From the NCBI RefSeq assembly GCF_001570765.1, contig NZ_BCSH01000007.1, positions 62,001 through 126,000 of the forward strand: 64,000 nucleotides of DNA, written 5' to 3'. The position numbers were made by a program, and so were the translations under genes. Shown here piece after piece: positions 1 through 7,424 of the stretch. The DNA is from Nocardiopsis listeri NBRC 13360. Its GTDB lineage: Bacteria > Actinomycetota > Actinomycetes > Streptosporangiales > Streptosporangiaceae. The stretch's first letter is position 1, and each line of letters starts with the position of its first letter. The notes beneath the pieces were generated by a model. That model was not told where the DNA came from. It saw only the letters and a list, made by a program, of their open reading frames with translations, and made no database searches.

Positions 1-2
1 CA

Positions 3-560
3 CCGTCAGGCCCCGTTCCTCGGAAACCCGGGGAGGTGCCGCAGGTGGGATCCGAGGAGCTGACGGCGAGCGGGGTGCGGGTGGGCGTGCGTCCGGTACG
101 CGGTCAGTCGACGCACTTCGCCCTTCCCGGGCACAGCACCCGCGCCTGGCCGGTGGTGCGGTTCGGAGAACGCGACTACTTCGTGAGCGCCGCCGCCCCC
201 GACCGGGTGATCACCGCCGACACCTGGGAGCCCGAGGCGGGGTTCGACCACCGGGCGACGGCCTCGGGGCTGCTGAGCAATCTGTCCACGGCCCTGGAAT
301 TGGCCGAGGCGACCGTGGTCCGGACCCGGGTGGGGTTCCGTCCGGGCACCCACGATGGAGTGCAGTTGTCGGGGTCGATCGAACGGCTGCCCGGTGTGGT
401 GGTGGCCACCGGGCTGGGCTCTCAGGGGCTGACCTTCGGGCCGTTCCAGGGGACGGTGGCCGCGCGGCCGGCGATGGGGGAGGACCCGGGCCTGGACCTG
501 TCGGCCTTCGTGCCCGATCGCACGCAGAAGCCGGGCCGAGCGATCGGGTCCGGGTTTTGA
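3..560 (+). CDS. FAD-dependent D-amino-acid/glycine oxidase-type oxidoreductase, C-terminal part
   Basis: The reading frame is open from the first full codon of the window, so the 5' end lies outside; 185 residues remain. The segment ATGLGSQGLTFGP followed by LDLSAFVPDR is the usual C-terminal FAD-binding loop and tail of the DAO family (glycine oxidase, D-amino-acid dehydrogenase), which oxidise amines or D-amino acids with FAD in the cytoplasm. The GTG at position 36 is only an internal codon, because the frame stays open and family-like upstream of it. The N-terminal Rossmann dinucleotide motif is not visible, so the substrate cannot be judged. Family confidence is good, exact enzyme unknown. 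Confidence 0.75.
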   Translation, partial: PSGPVPRKPGEVPQVGSEELTASGVRVGVRPVRGQSTHFALPGHSTRAWPVVRFGERDYFVSAAAPDRVITADTWEPEAGFDHRATASGLLSNLSTALELAEATVVRTRVGFRPGTHDGVQLSGSIERLPGVVVATGLGSQGLTFGPFQGTVAARPAMGEDPGLDLSAFVPDRTQKPGRAIGSGF

Positions 561-574
561 GTAGGCGTACTCAA
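557..574. promoter_or_regulatory. perfect 7-bp inverted repeat, possible operator
   Basis: TTGAGTA (557-563) and TACTCAA (568-574) form a perfect dyad with a GGCG spacer. It overlaps the stop codon of the oxidoreductase gene and lies 35 bp before the YiaA/B-like gene. Such a short AT-richer palindrome in very GC-rich DNA suggests a protein-binding site for the downstream gene. It lacks a T tract, so it is less likely to be a terminator. Confidence 0.4.
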
Positions 575-608
575 GCCCGGCAGTCGGGTGTTCGCGCACC
601 ATGAAGGC

Positions 609-896
609 ATGAACACACCCCTCCCTCAACCCCGGTCCACCTCACAGTTCTACCTCCAGTCGATCATCGCCTTCGCGGTGTCCACCGTCGGTGTCGGTGC
701 CGGAATCATCTTCTTGCCCGTCGACCTGTGGATGCGCGCCTTCCTGGGCATGAGCGTGCTGTTCGTGATCACGTCCGCGTTCACCCTGGCCAAGTGCGTG
801 CGGGACCGCCAGGACGACGAGATCGCGGCCGAGCAGGCACAGCTGTACCAGCAGATGCCGATCTGGCAAGGAGACCCCGCCCGACAGCGCGGTTGA
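609..896 (+). CDS. YiaA/YiaB-type two-helix inner membrane protein
   Basis: A 95-residue protein with two hydrophobic helices (about residues 16-36 and 41-61) followed by a charged tail. The spacing FYxQxxIAFAVS, LPVDLWxRAFL, and FTLAKCVRDRQ matches the YiaA/YiaB domain (Pfam yiaA/B), a membrane family of unknown function common in actinobacteria. I chose the ATG at 609 because the family match starts just after it. An in-frame GTG at 588 would add seven residues with no family similarity. It is monocistronic, between an inverted repeat (557-574) and a hairpin (909-938). Confidence 0.75.
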   Translation: MNTPLPQPRSTSQFYLQSIIAFAVSTVGVGAGIIFLPVDLWMRAFLGMSVLFVITSAFTLAKCVRDRQDDEIAAEQAQLYQQMPIWQGDPARQRG

Positions 897-908
897 GAGG
901 TCCCAGCA

Positions 909-938
909 GTGGGCACCGTGGGGAAGCGCGGTGCCCAC
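909..938 (+). terminator. hairpin after the YiaA/B-like gene
   Basis: GTGGGCACCG (909-918) pairs perfectly with CGGTGCCCAC (929-938) across a 10-nt loop, 13 nt after the stop codon. There is no U tract, as is usual for actinobacterial intrinsic terminators. Confidence 0.6.
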
Positions 939-1177
939 ACGCGTGTCCCGGGACGGGATTCCCGCGGGGACCGCCGATGAGATCGCTATCAGGCAGGTGA
1001 GGACTACCCTCTGCACGGTTATGGAAAGTATTCGTAGTAAAGTCCCCGCAGTCTGTTGAAGGCCAAACATCGGAGCGTGTTCGGCCACGTCAGCGTTGCG
1101 TTCTCGCATGCCTTGGACCCGTTGGGCACCGTGGTGCCCGACGGGAACTCAGGTGTGCCCGGGGGAAGGAGCTCCAA

Positions 1178-2602
1178 GTGAGCCATGCCAGCACGGGCGG
1201 GGTGGGCCACCAGGACGGTGGTGCCAACCTCGCCCACGTGACCATGATCGCGGCGGCCGCCGCGATGGGCGGTTTCCTGTTCGGTTACGACAGCGCCGTC
1301 ATCAACGGCGCCGTCGACGCCATCCAGGAACGCTTCCATGTGGGTCCGGGGGTCCTCGGATTCACCATCGCCGCCGCTCTGCTCGGATGTGTGGTGGGCG
1401 CGGGCACGGCCGGCAACATCGCCGACCGCCTCGGCCGCATCCGTGTCATGCAGATCGCCGGTGTCCTCTTCGCGATCAGCGCGATCGGCTCGGCGCTGCC
1501 CTTCAGCGTGTGGGACCTGACCGTCTGGCGGATCGTGGGCGGTGTGGCCATCGGTATGGCCTCGGTGATCGCGCCCACCTACATCGCCGAGGTCTCTCCG
1601 GCGGCCTACCGCGGACGCCTGGCCTCACTGCAGCAGCTGGCCATCGTGCTGGGCATCGCCGCCTCCCAGCTGGTCAACTACGCCATCGCCGCGGGAGCCG
1701 GTGGCAGCGCGCACAACGCGATCGGCCCGATCCAGGCCTGGCAGTGGATGCTGGCCGTGGAGGTGCTGCCCGCCCTGATCTACCTGGGGCTGAGCCTGGT
1801 CATCCCCGAATCGCCCCGATACCTGGTGCGGGTCGGCAAGACCGATCAGGCCCGCAAGATCCTGGCCGAGGTCGAGGGCGGCGGAGACGAGCGCGTCGAC
1901 GGGCGCATCAACGAGATCCGCGAGGCGCTGGGCTCGGAGGTGCGGCCCAAACTCCGCGACCTGACCGGACGCTACGGTCTGTTGCCCATCGTGTGGATCG
2001 GTATGGCCGTCTCCGCCTTCCAACAGTTGGTGGGCATCAACGTCATCTTCTACTACTCCAGCTCGCTGTGGCAGTCGGTCGGTGTGGCGGAGTCCGACTC
2101 CCTTTTGTTGAGCCTGTTCACCTCGATCGTCAACATCGTGGGTACCGTGATCGCGATCATGCTGGTGGACAAGATCGGCCGCAAGCCGTTGCTGCTGACC
2201 GGTTCGGCCGGTATGACGGTGGCGCTGGCCGGCGCGGCCTTCGCCTTCAGCAACGCCCGGGTGGAGGGTGACGAGGTCACGCTGGCCTTCGGGTGGGCCG
2301 CGACGGCGCTGGTCGCCGCGAGCTCGTTCGTGCTCTTCTTCGCCCTGTCATGGGGTGTGGTGGTGTGGGTGCTGCTGGGGGAGATGTTCCCGCTGCGCAT
2401 CCGCGCGGCCGCCATGGGCGTGGCCACCGCCACCCAGTGGTTGGCCAACTGGTTGGTCACCGTCAGCTTCCCCTCGCTGCGCGACTGGAACCTGTCGGGG
2501 GCCTACCTGATGTACGCGGCGTTCGCGCTGATCTCGTTCTTCCTGGTGCTCAGGTTCGTCAAAGAGACCAAGGGCAAGACCCTGGAGGAGATGCAGGGCT
2601 GA
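1178..2602 (+). CDS. sugar porter (MFS) transporter
   Basis: A 474-residue sugar:proton symporter of the MFS sugar-porter family (GLUT/XylE/GalP-like), predicted to have 12 membrane helices and to import a monosaccharide or polyol. Family marks are GYDSAVINGA near residue 36, DRLGRIR after helix 2 (83-89), PESPRYLV at 210-217 before the central loop, QQLVGINVIFYYS at 282-294 in helix 7 (sugar-binding QQxxGxN), and ETKGKTLEEM at the C terminus. The GTG start is supported by GGAAGGAG eight bases upstream. It is followed by a strong terminator (2629-2659), so it is probably a single-gene unit. The substrate is not readable from sequence. Confidence 0.9.
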   Translation: MSHASTGGVGHQDGGANLAHVTMIAAAAAMGGFLFGYDSAVINGAVDAIQERFHVGPGVLGFTIAAALLGCVVGAGTAGNIADRLGRIRVMQIAGVLFAISAIGSALPFSVWDLTVWRIVGGVAIGMASVIAPTYIAEVSPAAYRGRLASLQQLAIVLGIAASQLVNYAIAAGAGGSAHNAIGPIQAWQWMLAVEVLPALIYLGLSLVIPESPRYLVRVGKTDQARKILAEVEGGGDERVDGRINEIREALGSEVRPKLRDLTGRYGLLPIVWIGMAVSAFQQLVGINVIFYYSSSLWQSVGVAESDSLLLSLFTSIVNIVGTVIAIMLVDKIGRKPLLLTGSAGMTVALAGAAFAFSNARVEGDEVTLAFGWAATALVAASSFVLFFALSWGVVVWVLLGEMFPLRIRAAAMGVATATQWLANWLVTVSFPSLRDWNLSGAYLMYAAFALISFFLVLRFVKETKGKTLEEMQG

Positions 2603-2628
2603 GGCACGCGGCCTGATCCGGTGCGATA

Positions 2629-2659
2629 ACGGGGGTGACCGGACATCGGTCACCCCCGT
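2629..2659 (+). terminator. intrinsic terminator of the sugar porter gene
   Basis: ACGGGGGTGACCG (2629-2641) and CGGTCACCCCCGT (2647-2659) form a perfect 13-bp stem with a 5-nt loop, 27 nt after the transporter stop codon. Confidence 0.85.
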
Positions 2660-2712
2660 CGCGCATTACTACGAACAGTGGTCCCCGGACTGTCGGCGTG
2701 GGTGTCGTGGGC

Positions 2713-2808
2713 AGCACGAAACCGCATCCGGCCTGGGATTTCACGGTGCGAGACCCCGAGGGCGACCTGTGGTCCTTCGGCACCTACCCGGGGGAGCCCG
2801 CGCCCTGG
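2713..2808 (+). pseudogene. remnant of a VOC/glyoxalase-fold protein C terminus
   Basis: The plus frame here reads KPHPAWDFTVRDPEGDLW followed by SFGTYPGEP. The motif DFxxRDPEGxLWxFGTY is the conserved last beta strand region of glyoxalase/bleomycin-resistance (VOC) proteins of the PhnB type. Nothing upstream in the frame resembles the rest of the family: it runs into the sugar porter terminator. Downstream it runs into the ABC-F gene on the other strand. I read it as the decayed 3' end of a lost gene. Confidence 0.5.
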
Positions 2809-2883
2809 TCCGACTCACGCGACCGGCACGACGGCACCTTCGAAGGTGCACCGCACCGGCCGCGTGAGTGCGACGATCGGGGC

Positions 2884-4551
2884 TCAGTCCCGTTCGGGCT
2901 CGCGCCCCTCCAGCAGGTCGTGGACCTGCTCGGCGGTGGTCTCGCGTAGTTCCTCGCCCAGGAACAGCCAGCGGGTGATCCCCACCGATTCCAGGAACGG
3001 CAGGTCGTGCGAGGCCACCAACAGGGCGCCCTCGTAGGCGGACAGGGCGTCGGTCAGCTGCCGGACACTGGACACGTCCAGGTTGTTGGTGGGCTCGTCC
3101 AACATCAACAGCTGTGGGGCCGGGGCGGCCAACATGGTCATGGCCAGGCTCGCCCGGAAGCGTTCCCCGCCCGAGAGCGTGCCGGCCGGCTGCGCGGCAC
3201 GCGCACCACGGAACAGGAACCTGGCCAACTGGGCGCGGATGTGCTGCCCCGACACACCGGGGGCGGCGTCGGTGACGTTGTCGACCACCGACCGTTCCTC
3301 GTCCAGCAGGTCCAGGCGCTGGGGCAGGAATCGCAGTGGCACCATCACCCGCGCTTCGCCCTCCAACGGGTCGAGTAGCCCGGCCAGGGTGCGCAACAGC
3401 GAGGTCTTGCCCGCACCGTTGCGGCCCACCAGGGCGACCCGCTCGGGACCGCTCACCAACAGGTCCGCCCCACGCAACCGGCCATGGGCCGGACGCAACC
3501 CGCTGACGCGCACCACGTCTCGCCCGTTGGGCACGGCGGTGTGCGGCAACTCCACCCTGATCTCGGCGTCGTCTCGGACCGCTTCGGCGGCCTCCTCCTT
3601 GCGTTCGCGTGCCTCCTGGAGGCGGTCTTCGTGCGTCCCCTTGAGTTTGCCCGCCGACTCCTGGGCGGCCCGCTTCAGAGCGCCTTGGACGATCTTGGGG
3701 ATGCCCTTCTCCGCGGCGGCCTTCTTCGCGGTGCGTTGACGTCGGGCCAGCTTGATCTGGGTCTGGGCGAGTTCCTTCTTCTGTTTTCGCACGTCGGACT
3801 CGGCGGCGCGCAGGGTCCGCTCGGCGGCCTCCTGTTGGACGCCCAGGGCCTCCTGGTAGGCGGACCATCCGCCGCCGTACCAGGTGACCTCGCCCTTGCG
3901 CAGTTCGGCGGTGCGGTCCACGCGCTCCAGCAGGTCCAGGTCGTGACTGACCACGATCAGGGTGCCCGAGCGCCAGGAGTCCACGGCCTCGTACAGGCGT
4001 CGGCGGGCGAACAGGTCCAGGTTGTTGGTGGGCTCGTCCAGCAACAACACGTCGGGGCGTTCCATGAGCAGTGCGGCCAGGCGCAGCAGGACGGTCTCAC
4101 CGCCGGAGAGTTCGCCGACGGTGCGGTCCAGGCCGATGCCGTCCAACCCCAGTGTTCCCAGGGTGGCCAGTGCGCGTTCCTCCACGTCCCAGTCATCGCC
4201 GATGACCTCGAAGTTGGCTTCGGAGGCGTCGCCGGACTCGATGGCGCCCAGGGCGACGCGTTTGTCCGCGATGCCCAGGGCGTGGTCGACGGCCGGTTCG
4301 GTGTCGAGCGTGATGTTCTGCGGCAGGTAGGCCAGGCGGCCGTGGACGGTCACCGAGCCGCGGGCCGGGCTCAGGTGTCCGGCCAGGAGCTTGAGCAGGG
4401 TGGACTTGCCCGAACCGTTGGCACCGACCAGGCCGATGCGTCCTCGGCCCGTGGACAGGGACAGCCCATCGAAGACGGTGGTGCCCTCCGGCCAGGCGAA
4501 GGTCAGGTCGGAACAGGCCACCGAGACGTCGGTGGTGACGGGTTGAGACAT
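2884..4551 (-). CDS. ABC-F family ATPase (ribosome-protection / antibiotic-resistance type)
   Basis: A 555-residue protein with two ABC ATPase domains and no membrane segments, the layout of ABC-F proteins that act on the ribosome. Domain 1: Walker A GANGSGKST (43-51), signature LSGGE (148-152), DEPTNNLD (172-179). Domain 2: GRNGAGKTS (376-384), LSGGE (459-463), DEPTNNLD (485-492). Between them a charged helical linker (about 230-335) corresponds to the P-site tRNA interaction motif that reaches the peptidyl-transferase centre. Many actinobacterial members protect against macrolides, lincosamides or streptogramins; others are housekeeping translation factors, so the drug class is open. It has its own promoter and a leader of about 215 nt with a 7-codon ORF, which favours drug-induced expression. 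Confidence 0.85.
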   Translation of the reverse strand: MSQPVTTDVSVACSDLTFAWPEGTTVFDGLSLSTGRGRIGLVGANGSGKSTLLKLLAGHLSPARGSVTVHGRLAYLPQNITLDTEPAVDHALGIADKRVALGAIESGDASEANFEVIGDDWDVEERALATLGTLGLDGIGLDRTVGELSGGETVLLRLAALLMERPDVLLLDEPTNNLDLFARRRLYEAVDSWRSGTLIVVSHDLDLLERVDRTAELRKGEVTWYGGGWSAYQEALGVQQEAAERTLRAAESDVRKQKKELAQTQIKLARRQRTAKKAAAEKGIPKIVQGALKRAAQESAGKLKGTHEDRLQEARERKEEAAEAVRDDAEIRVELPHTAVPNGRDVVRVSGLRPAHGRLRGADLLVSGPERVALVGRNGAGKTSLLRTLAGLLDPLEGEARVMVPLRFLPQRLDLLDEERSVVDNVTDAAPGVSGQHIRAQLARFLFRGARAAQPAGTLSGGERFRASLAMTMLAAPAPQLLMLDEPTNNLDVSSVRQLTDALSAYEGALLVASHDLPFLESVGITRWLFLGEELRETTAEQVHDLLEGREPERD

Positions 4552-4727
4552 GGTTTTCTCTCGCAGTCGGAAGCGTTGTGGAAAAGGGCTTCGTATGCGA
4601 GCACCACGCGGCCTGGGGCCGGGCAGAAGGCGAAAGAGGTCCTGTGGAACGGGGACGGCTCATGCACCGAGGTTGCAACCACGCTGAACAGACGGCCAGT
4701 GGCCGTACCGCGTGATGATCGCGAACC
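4552..4727 (-). promoter_or_regulatory. 5' leader of the ABC-F gene, possible attenuator
   Basis: Between the putative leader peptide stop and the ABC-F start the transcript holds palindromes ACGGCCA-C-TGGCCGT (4692-4706), GGTTGCAACC (4671-4680) and a GGCC-rich segment (about 4612-4622). These could form alternative stems. I could not fold the RNA, so the attenuation role is inferred from the layout: promoter, tiny ORF, structured leader, resistance-type gene. Confidence 0.4.
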
Positions 4728-4751
4728 TCAGATGCGCAACGTCCACCTCAT
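4728..4751 (-). CDS. putative 7-residue leader peptide MRWTLRI of the ABC-F gene
   Basis: ATG AGG TGG ACG TTG CGC ATC TGA begins about 16 nt after the predicted transcription start of the ABC-F promoter and ends 176 nt before the ABC-F start codon. Short leader ORFs in this position control ABC-F and erm genes by drug-dependent ribosome stalling. No strong Shine-Dalgarno is seen, and a 7-codon ORF can arise by chance. Confidence 0.4.
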   Translation of the reverse strand: MRWTLRI

Positions 4752-4773
4752 TCGTCGACGACAGGACGTTCGT

Positions 4774-4801
4774 ACCCTACCCATCCACCGGTGGGTGTCA
4801 A
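4774..4801 (-). promoter_or_regulatory. vegetative-type promoter of the ABC-F gene
   Basis: On the minus strand TTGACA (4801-4796) and TAGGGT (4779-4774) are separated by 16 bp, close to the consensus for the principal actinobacterial sigma factor. Transcription should start near 4767. Confidence 0.65.
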
Positions 4802-4827
4802 TCCTTTTCGCGGTGGCAGGCGGGTCC

Positions 4828-5076
4828 TCAGCGTTCCAGGTCGATCTTGCGCTGTAGGAACTCCTCACGATCGATCTCACCCCTGGCGTAGCGCAACCGC
4901 AGCTCGTTCTCGGCCGCGTCCAAGGGTGGGGGAACGGGCGGATACGGACGCGTCCGCGCGGCCCGCCCGGACCGGTGCTGTTGGGTGACCCGCCCGACCT
5001 CTCCGATGGTGAGCACGAAGAAGAAGGCCAGCGGCAGGACGATCAGGATCATGATCATCGCGGTGAAGACGGCCAT
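4828..5076 (-). CDS. small membrane protein with SHOCT domain
   Basis: An 82-residue protein: one hydrophobic helix (about residues 4-26), an Arg/Pro-rich linker, and a C-terminal LRLRYARGEIDREEFLQRK, the hallmark of the SHOCT (short C-terminal) domain, which mediates oligomerisation of many small membrane proteins. The ATG at 5076 is chosen because GGGAG lies six bases upstream and the helix begins right after it. The frame continues open upstream only as a shadow of other sequence. Its function is unknown. It is convergent with nothing and divergent from pabAB, and its 3' end is near the ABC-F promoter. Confidence 0.8.
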   Translation of the reverse strand: MAVFTAMIMILIVLPLAFFFVLTIGEVGRVTQQHRSGRAARTRPYPPVPPPLDAAENELRLRYARGEIDREEFLQRKIDLER

Positions 5077-5262
5077 GTGCCACTCCCTGGTCCGCACGAG
5101 GGGCCGGACCCCTCGTCCTCTATCTTCCTGTGTACCCGGACAGGAGCCCGCGCACCAGGGCTCGCGCCGGATCTGTGGACGACCGACACCGCGCGCAGGT
5201 GAGGACATCGACCGCCGTAACCTGGAATGTCGCAATCCGGCCGCACCGGCCGCACCGGCCGC

Positions 5263-5298
5263 GAACGCCGCGCCGATTGAGAACGCTGCGCCGATTGA
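5263..5298 (+). repeat. tandem 18-bp duplication upstream of pabAB
   Basis: GAACGCCGCGCCGATTGA (5263-5280) is repeated as GAACGCTGCGCCGATTGA (5281-5298) with one mismatch, and a third partial unit GAACG follows. It lies just before the ribosome binding region of pabAB. CCGCACCGG is also repeated just upstream. Confidence 0.6.
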
Positions 5299-5313
5299 GA
5301 ACGAAAGGGCGGG

Positions 5314-7335
5314 ATGCGGGTCCTCCTCGTGGACAACCACGACTCCTACACCTTCAACGTCTTCCAACTCCTGGCCCGTGTCCTGGGCCAAGAGCCGCTG
5401 GTGTTGACCAACGACGATCCCGCCTGGGCCGGTTTCGACCCGGGCACGGTGGACGCCGTGGTCGTCTCTCCAGGCCCCGGACGCCCACAGACCACCCGTG
5501 ACCTGGGGAGGGTCCCCGACCTGTTGGCCCATACCCACCTGCCGGTGTTGGGGGTGTGCCTGGGTCATCAGGCCATCGCCCACCTGGCCGGAGCCTCGAT
5601 CGAATCCGCGCCCCAGCCCCGGCATGGCCACCTGAGCCGGGTCCGACACGACGGCGACGGGCTCTTCAACGGCATCGCGCAGGACTTCACCGCCGTGCGC
5701 TACCACTCCCTGGCCGTGGCCGAACCCCTGCCGACCACGTTGAGGGTCACCGCGCGGGCCGAGGACGACGTGATCATGGGGCTGGAACACCGTGAACTGC
5801 CCCGCTGGGGGGTGCAGTTCCACCCCGAGTCGGTTGCCGGTGAACACGGCGCGGAGTTGATGGCCAACTTCCTGGACCTGGCCCGCCCGCACAGGCGCTC
5901 ACGCGCCCTCCCCGTACCGCCGCCACCCACGCGTGACCCGCGACGACCCACGCAGGCCCCCGAACCCGTGGTGGTCGAACTCGACCACATGGTCGACACC
6001 GAAAAGGCCTTCGCCCACCTGTACGCCGACGCCGAGTACGCGTTCTGGCTGGACAGCTCCCGGCCCGAGGGACCGGCTCGGTTCTCCTTCCTGGGCGCGG
6101 CCCAAGGCCCCACCGCCGAGGTGCTCACCTACGACGTGGGGCGGGAGGGCGTCCGTGTGCACGACGCCCATGGAACCCGCACCGAACCGGGCACCGTCTT
6201 CGAGGCCCTGGAACGCCGCACCGACGCCGCCCCCTCCCCGCACGGGCTGCCCTTCGACTTCACCGGCGGCTACGTGGGCTACCTGGGCTACGAACTCAAG
6301 GCCCACACCGGGGGAGAGCGCGCCCACAGCGCACCCACCCCGGACGCGGTGTGGATGCGCTGCGATCGTTTCGTGGCCGTGGACCACCACCAGGGACGCA
6401 CCTACGTGGTGTGCGCCGACGGGGCACCTGACGCCCACTCCTGGGTGGAGCACACCCGCACGGAGTTGCTCGACCTTCCCGACCCGCACGAACCCGCCCC
6501 ACCCGCCGACCCGGTGGACCTGCCCGCCCTGTTGGAGCGCCCCCACGCCGGATACGTCGACGACGTCAAGGAGTGCCTGGCCCACCTCACCCAGGGAGAA
6601 AGCTACGAGATCTGCCTGACCAACCGGGTCCGTCTGCCCGAGCGGGGCGGGGACCTGGACTTCTACCGAAGGCTGCGCGCGGCCAACCCCGCTCCCTACG
6701 CCGCCTACCTGCGCCTGGGCGAAGTGAGCGTGCTCAGTGCCTCCCCTGAACGCTTCCTGCGCGTTGACTCAGACCGCGTGGCCGAGAGCCGACCCATCAA
6801 GGGCACCGCGCCGCGCCACCCCGACCCGCGCGTCGACGCGCGGGCGGCCGAGCGACTGCGCACCGACGCCAAGACCCGAGCCGAGAACCTGATGATCGTG
6901 GACCTGCTCCGCAACGACCTGGGCCGGGTGTGCGAGGTGGGTTCGGTGCGGGTACCGGCGTTCATGTACACCGAGTCCCACACCACCGTGCACCAGCTCG
7001 TCTCCACCATCGAGGGCCGGCTCCGACCGGAGGTGTCGACGATGGCGGCGGTGCGCGCCTGCTTCCCCGGCGGCTCGATGACGGGCGCGCCCAAGGTGCG
7101 CACCATGGACATCATCGATCGGTTGGAGTCCTCGGCGCGCGGGGTGTACTCCGGGGCGCTGGGGTACCTGTCGCACTCCGGTGAAGCGGATCTGAGCATC
7201 GTCATCCGCACCGCCGTGCGCGCCGGCGGGGAGCTGACCATCGGGGCGGGCGGGGCGATCGTACTGGACTCGGATCCGGAGGAGGAGTACGAGGAGATGC
7301 TGTTGAAGGCCCAGGTCCCGGCCCGCGGCCGGTGA
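5314..7335 (+). CDS. pabAB: fused aminodeoxychorismate synthase (PabA-PabB)
   Basis: A 673-residue fusion. Residues 1-190 are a class I glutamine amidotransferase with nucleophile Cys82 in GVCLGHQA and His170/Glu172 in FHPES. Residues from about 205 are a chorismate-binding domain. The motif PIKGT (494-498, Lys496) marks aminodeoxychorismate synthase; anthranilate synthases have PIAGT. The enzyme makes 4-amino-4-deoxychorismate, precursor of p-aminobenzoate for folate. In actinomycetes fused PabAB also supplies antibiotic starters such as those of chloramphenicol and candicidin. No aminodeoxychorismate lyase or biosynthetic cluster lies beside it here, so folate use is the simpler reading. 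The start follows GAAAGGGCGGG. Confidence 0.9.
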   Translation: MRVLLVDNHDSYTFNVFQLLARVLGQEPLVLTNDDPAWAGFDPGTVDAVVVSPGPGRPQTTRDLGRVPDLLAHTHLPVLGVCLGHQAIAHLAGASIESAPQPRHGHLSRVRHDGDGLFNGIAQDFTAVRYHSLAVAEPLPTTLRVTARAEDDVIMGLEHRELPRWGVQFHPESVAGEHGAELMANFLDLARPHRRSRALPVPPPPTRDPRRPTQAPEPVVVELDHMVDTEKAFAHLYADAEYAFWLDSSRPEGPARFSFLGAAQGPTAEVLTYDVGREGVRVHDAHGTRTEPGTVFEALERRTDAAPSPHGLPFDFTGGYVGYLGYELKAHTGGERAHSAPTPDAVWMRCDRFVAVDHHQGRTYVVCADGAPDAHSWVEHTRTELLDLPDPHEPAPPADPVDLPALLERPHAGYVDDVKECLAHLTQGESYEICLTNRVRLPERGGDLDFYRRLRAANPAPYAAYLRLGEVSVLSASPERFLRVDSDRVAESRPIKGTAPRHPDPRVDARAAERLRTDAKTRAENLMIVDLLRNDLGRVCEVGSVRVPAFMYTESHTTVHQLVSTIEGRLRPEVSTMAAVRACFPGGSMTGAPKVRTMDIIDRLESSARGVYSGALGYLSHSGEADLSIVIRTAVRAGGELTIGAGGAIVLDSDPEEEYEEMLLKAQVPARGR

Positions 7336-7412
7336 GACCGCACGGGGCCGCCCCCGGCCACCGGGCGGTGCCCGACCGACGTGGCGAATGAGAACACGTT
7401 CCAGTTCGGTGT

Positions 7413-7418
7413 TAGGTT
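7413..7418 (+). promoter_or_regulatory. -10 element of a leaderless amidase transcript
   Basis: TAGGTT lies six bases before the amidase ATG (7425), so transcription would begin at or next to the start codon. No Shine-Dalgarno is present, consistent with a leaderless mRNA. Confidence 0.45.
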
Positions 7419-7424
7419 CCGGGC

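Noticed and set aside
4828-5892. A 354-codon version of the SHOCT protein reaching into pabAB
   Set aside because: The upstream part lies antisense to pabAB and has no family pattern; the ATG at 5076 has GGGAG and leads directly into the membrane helix.
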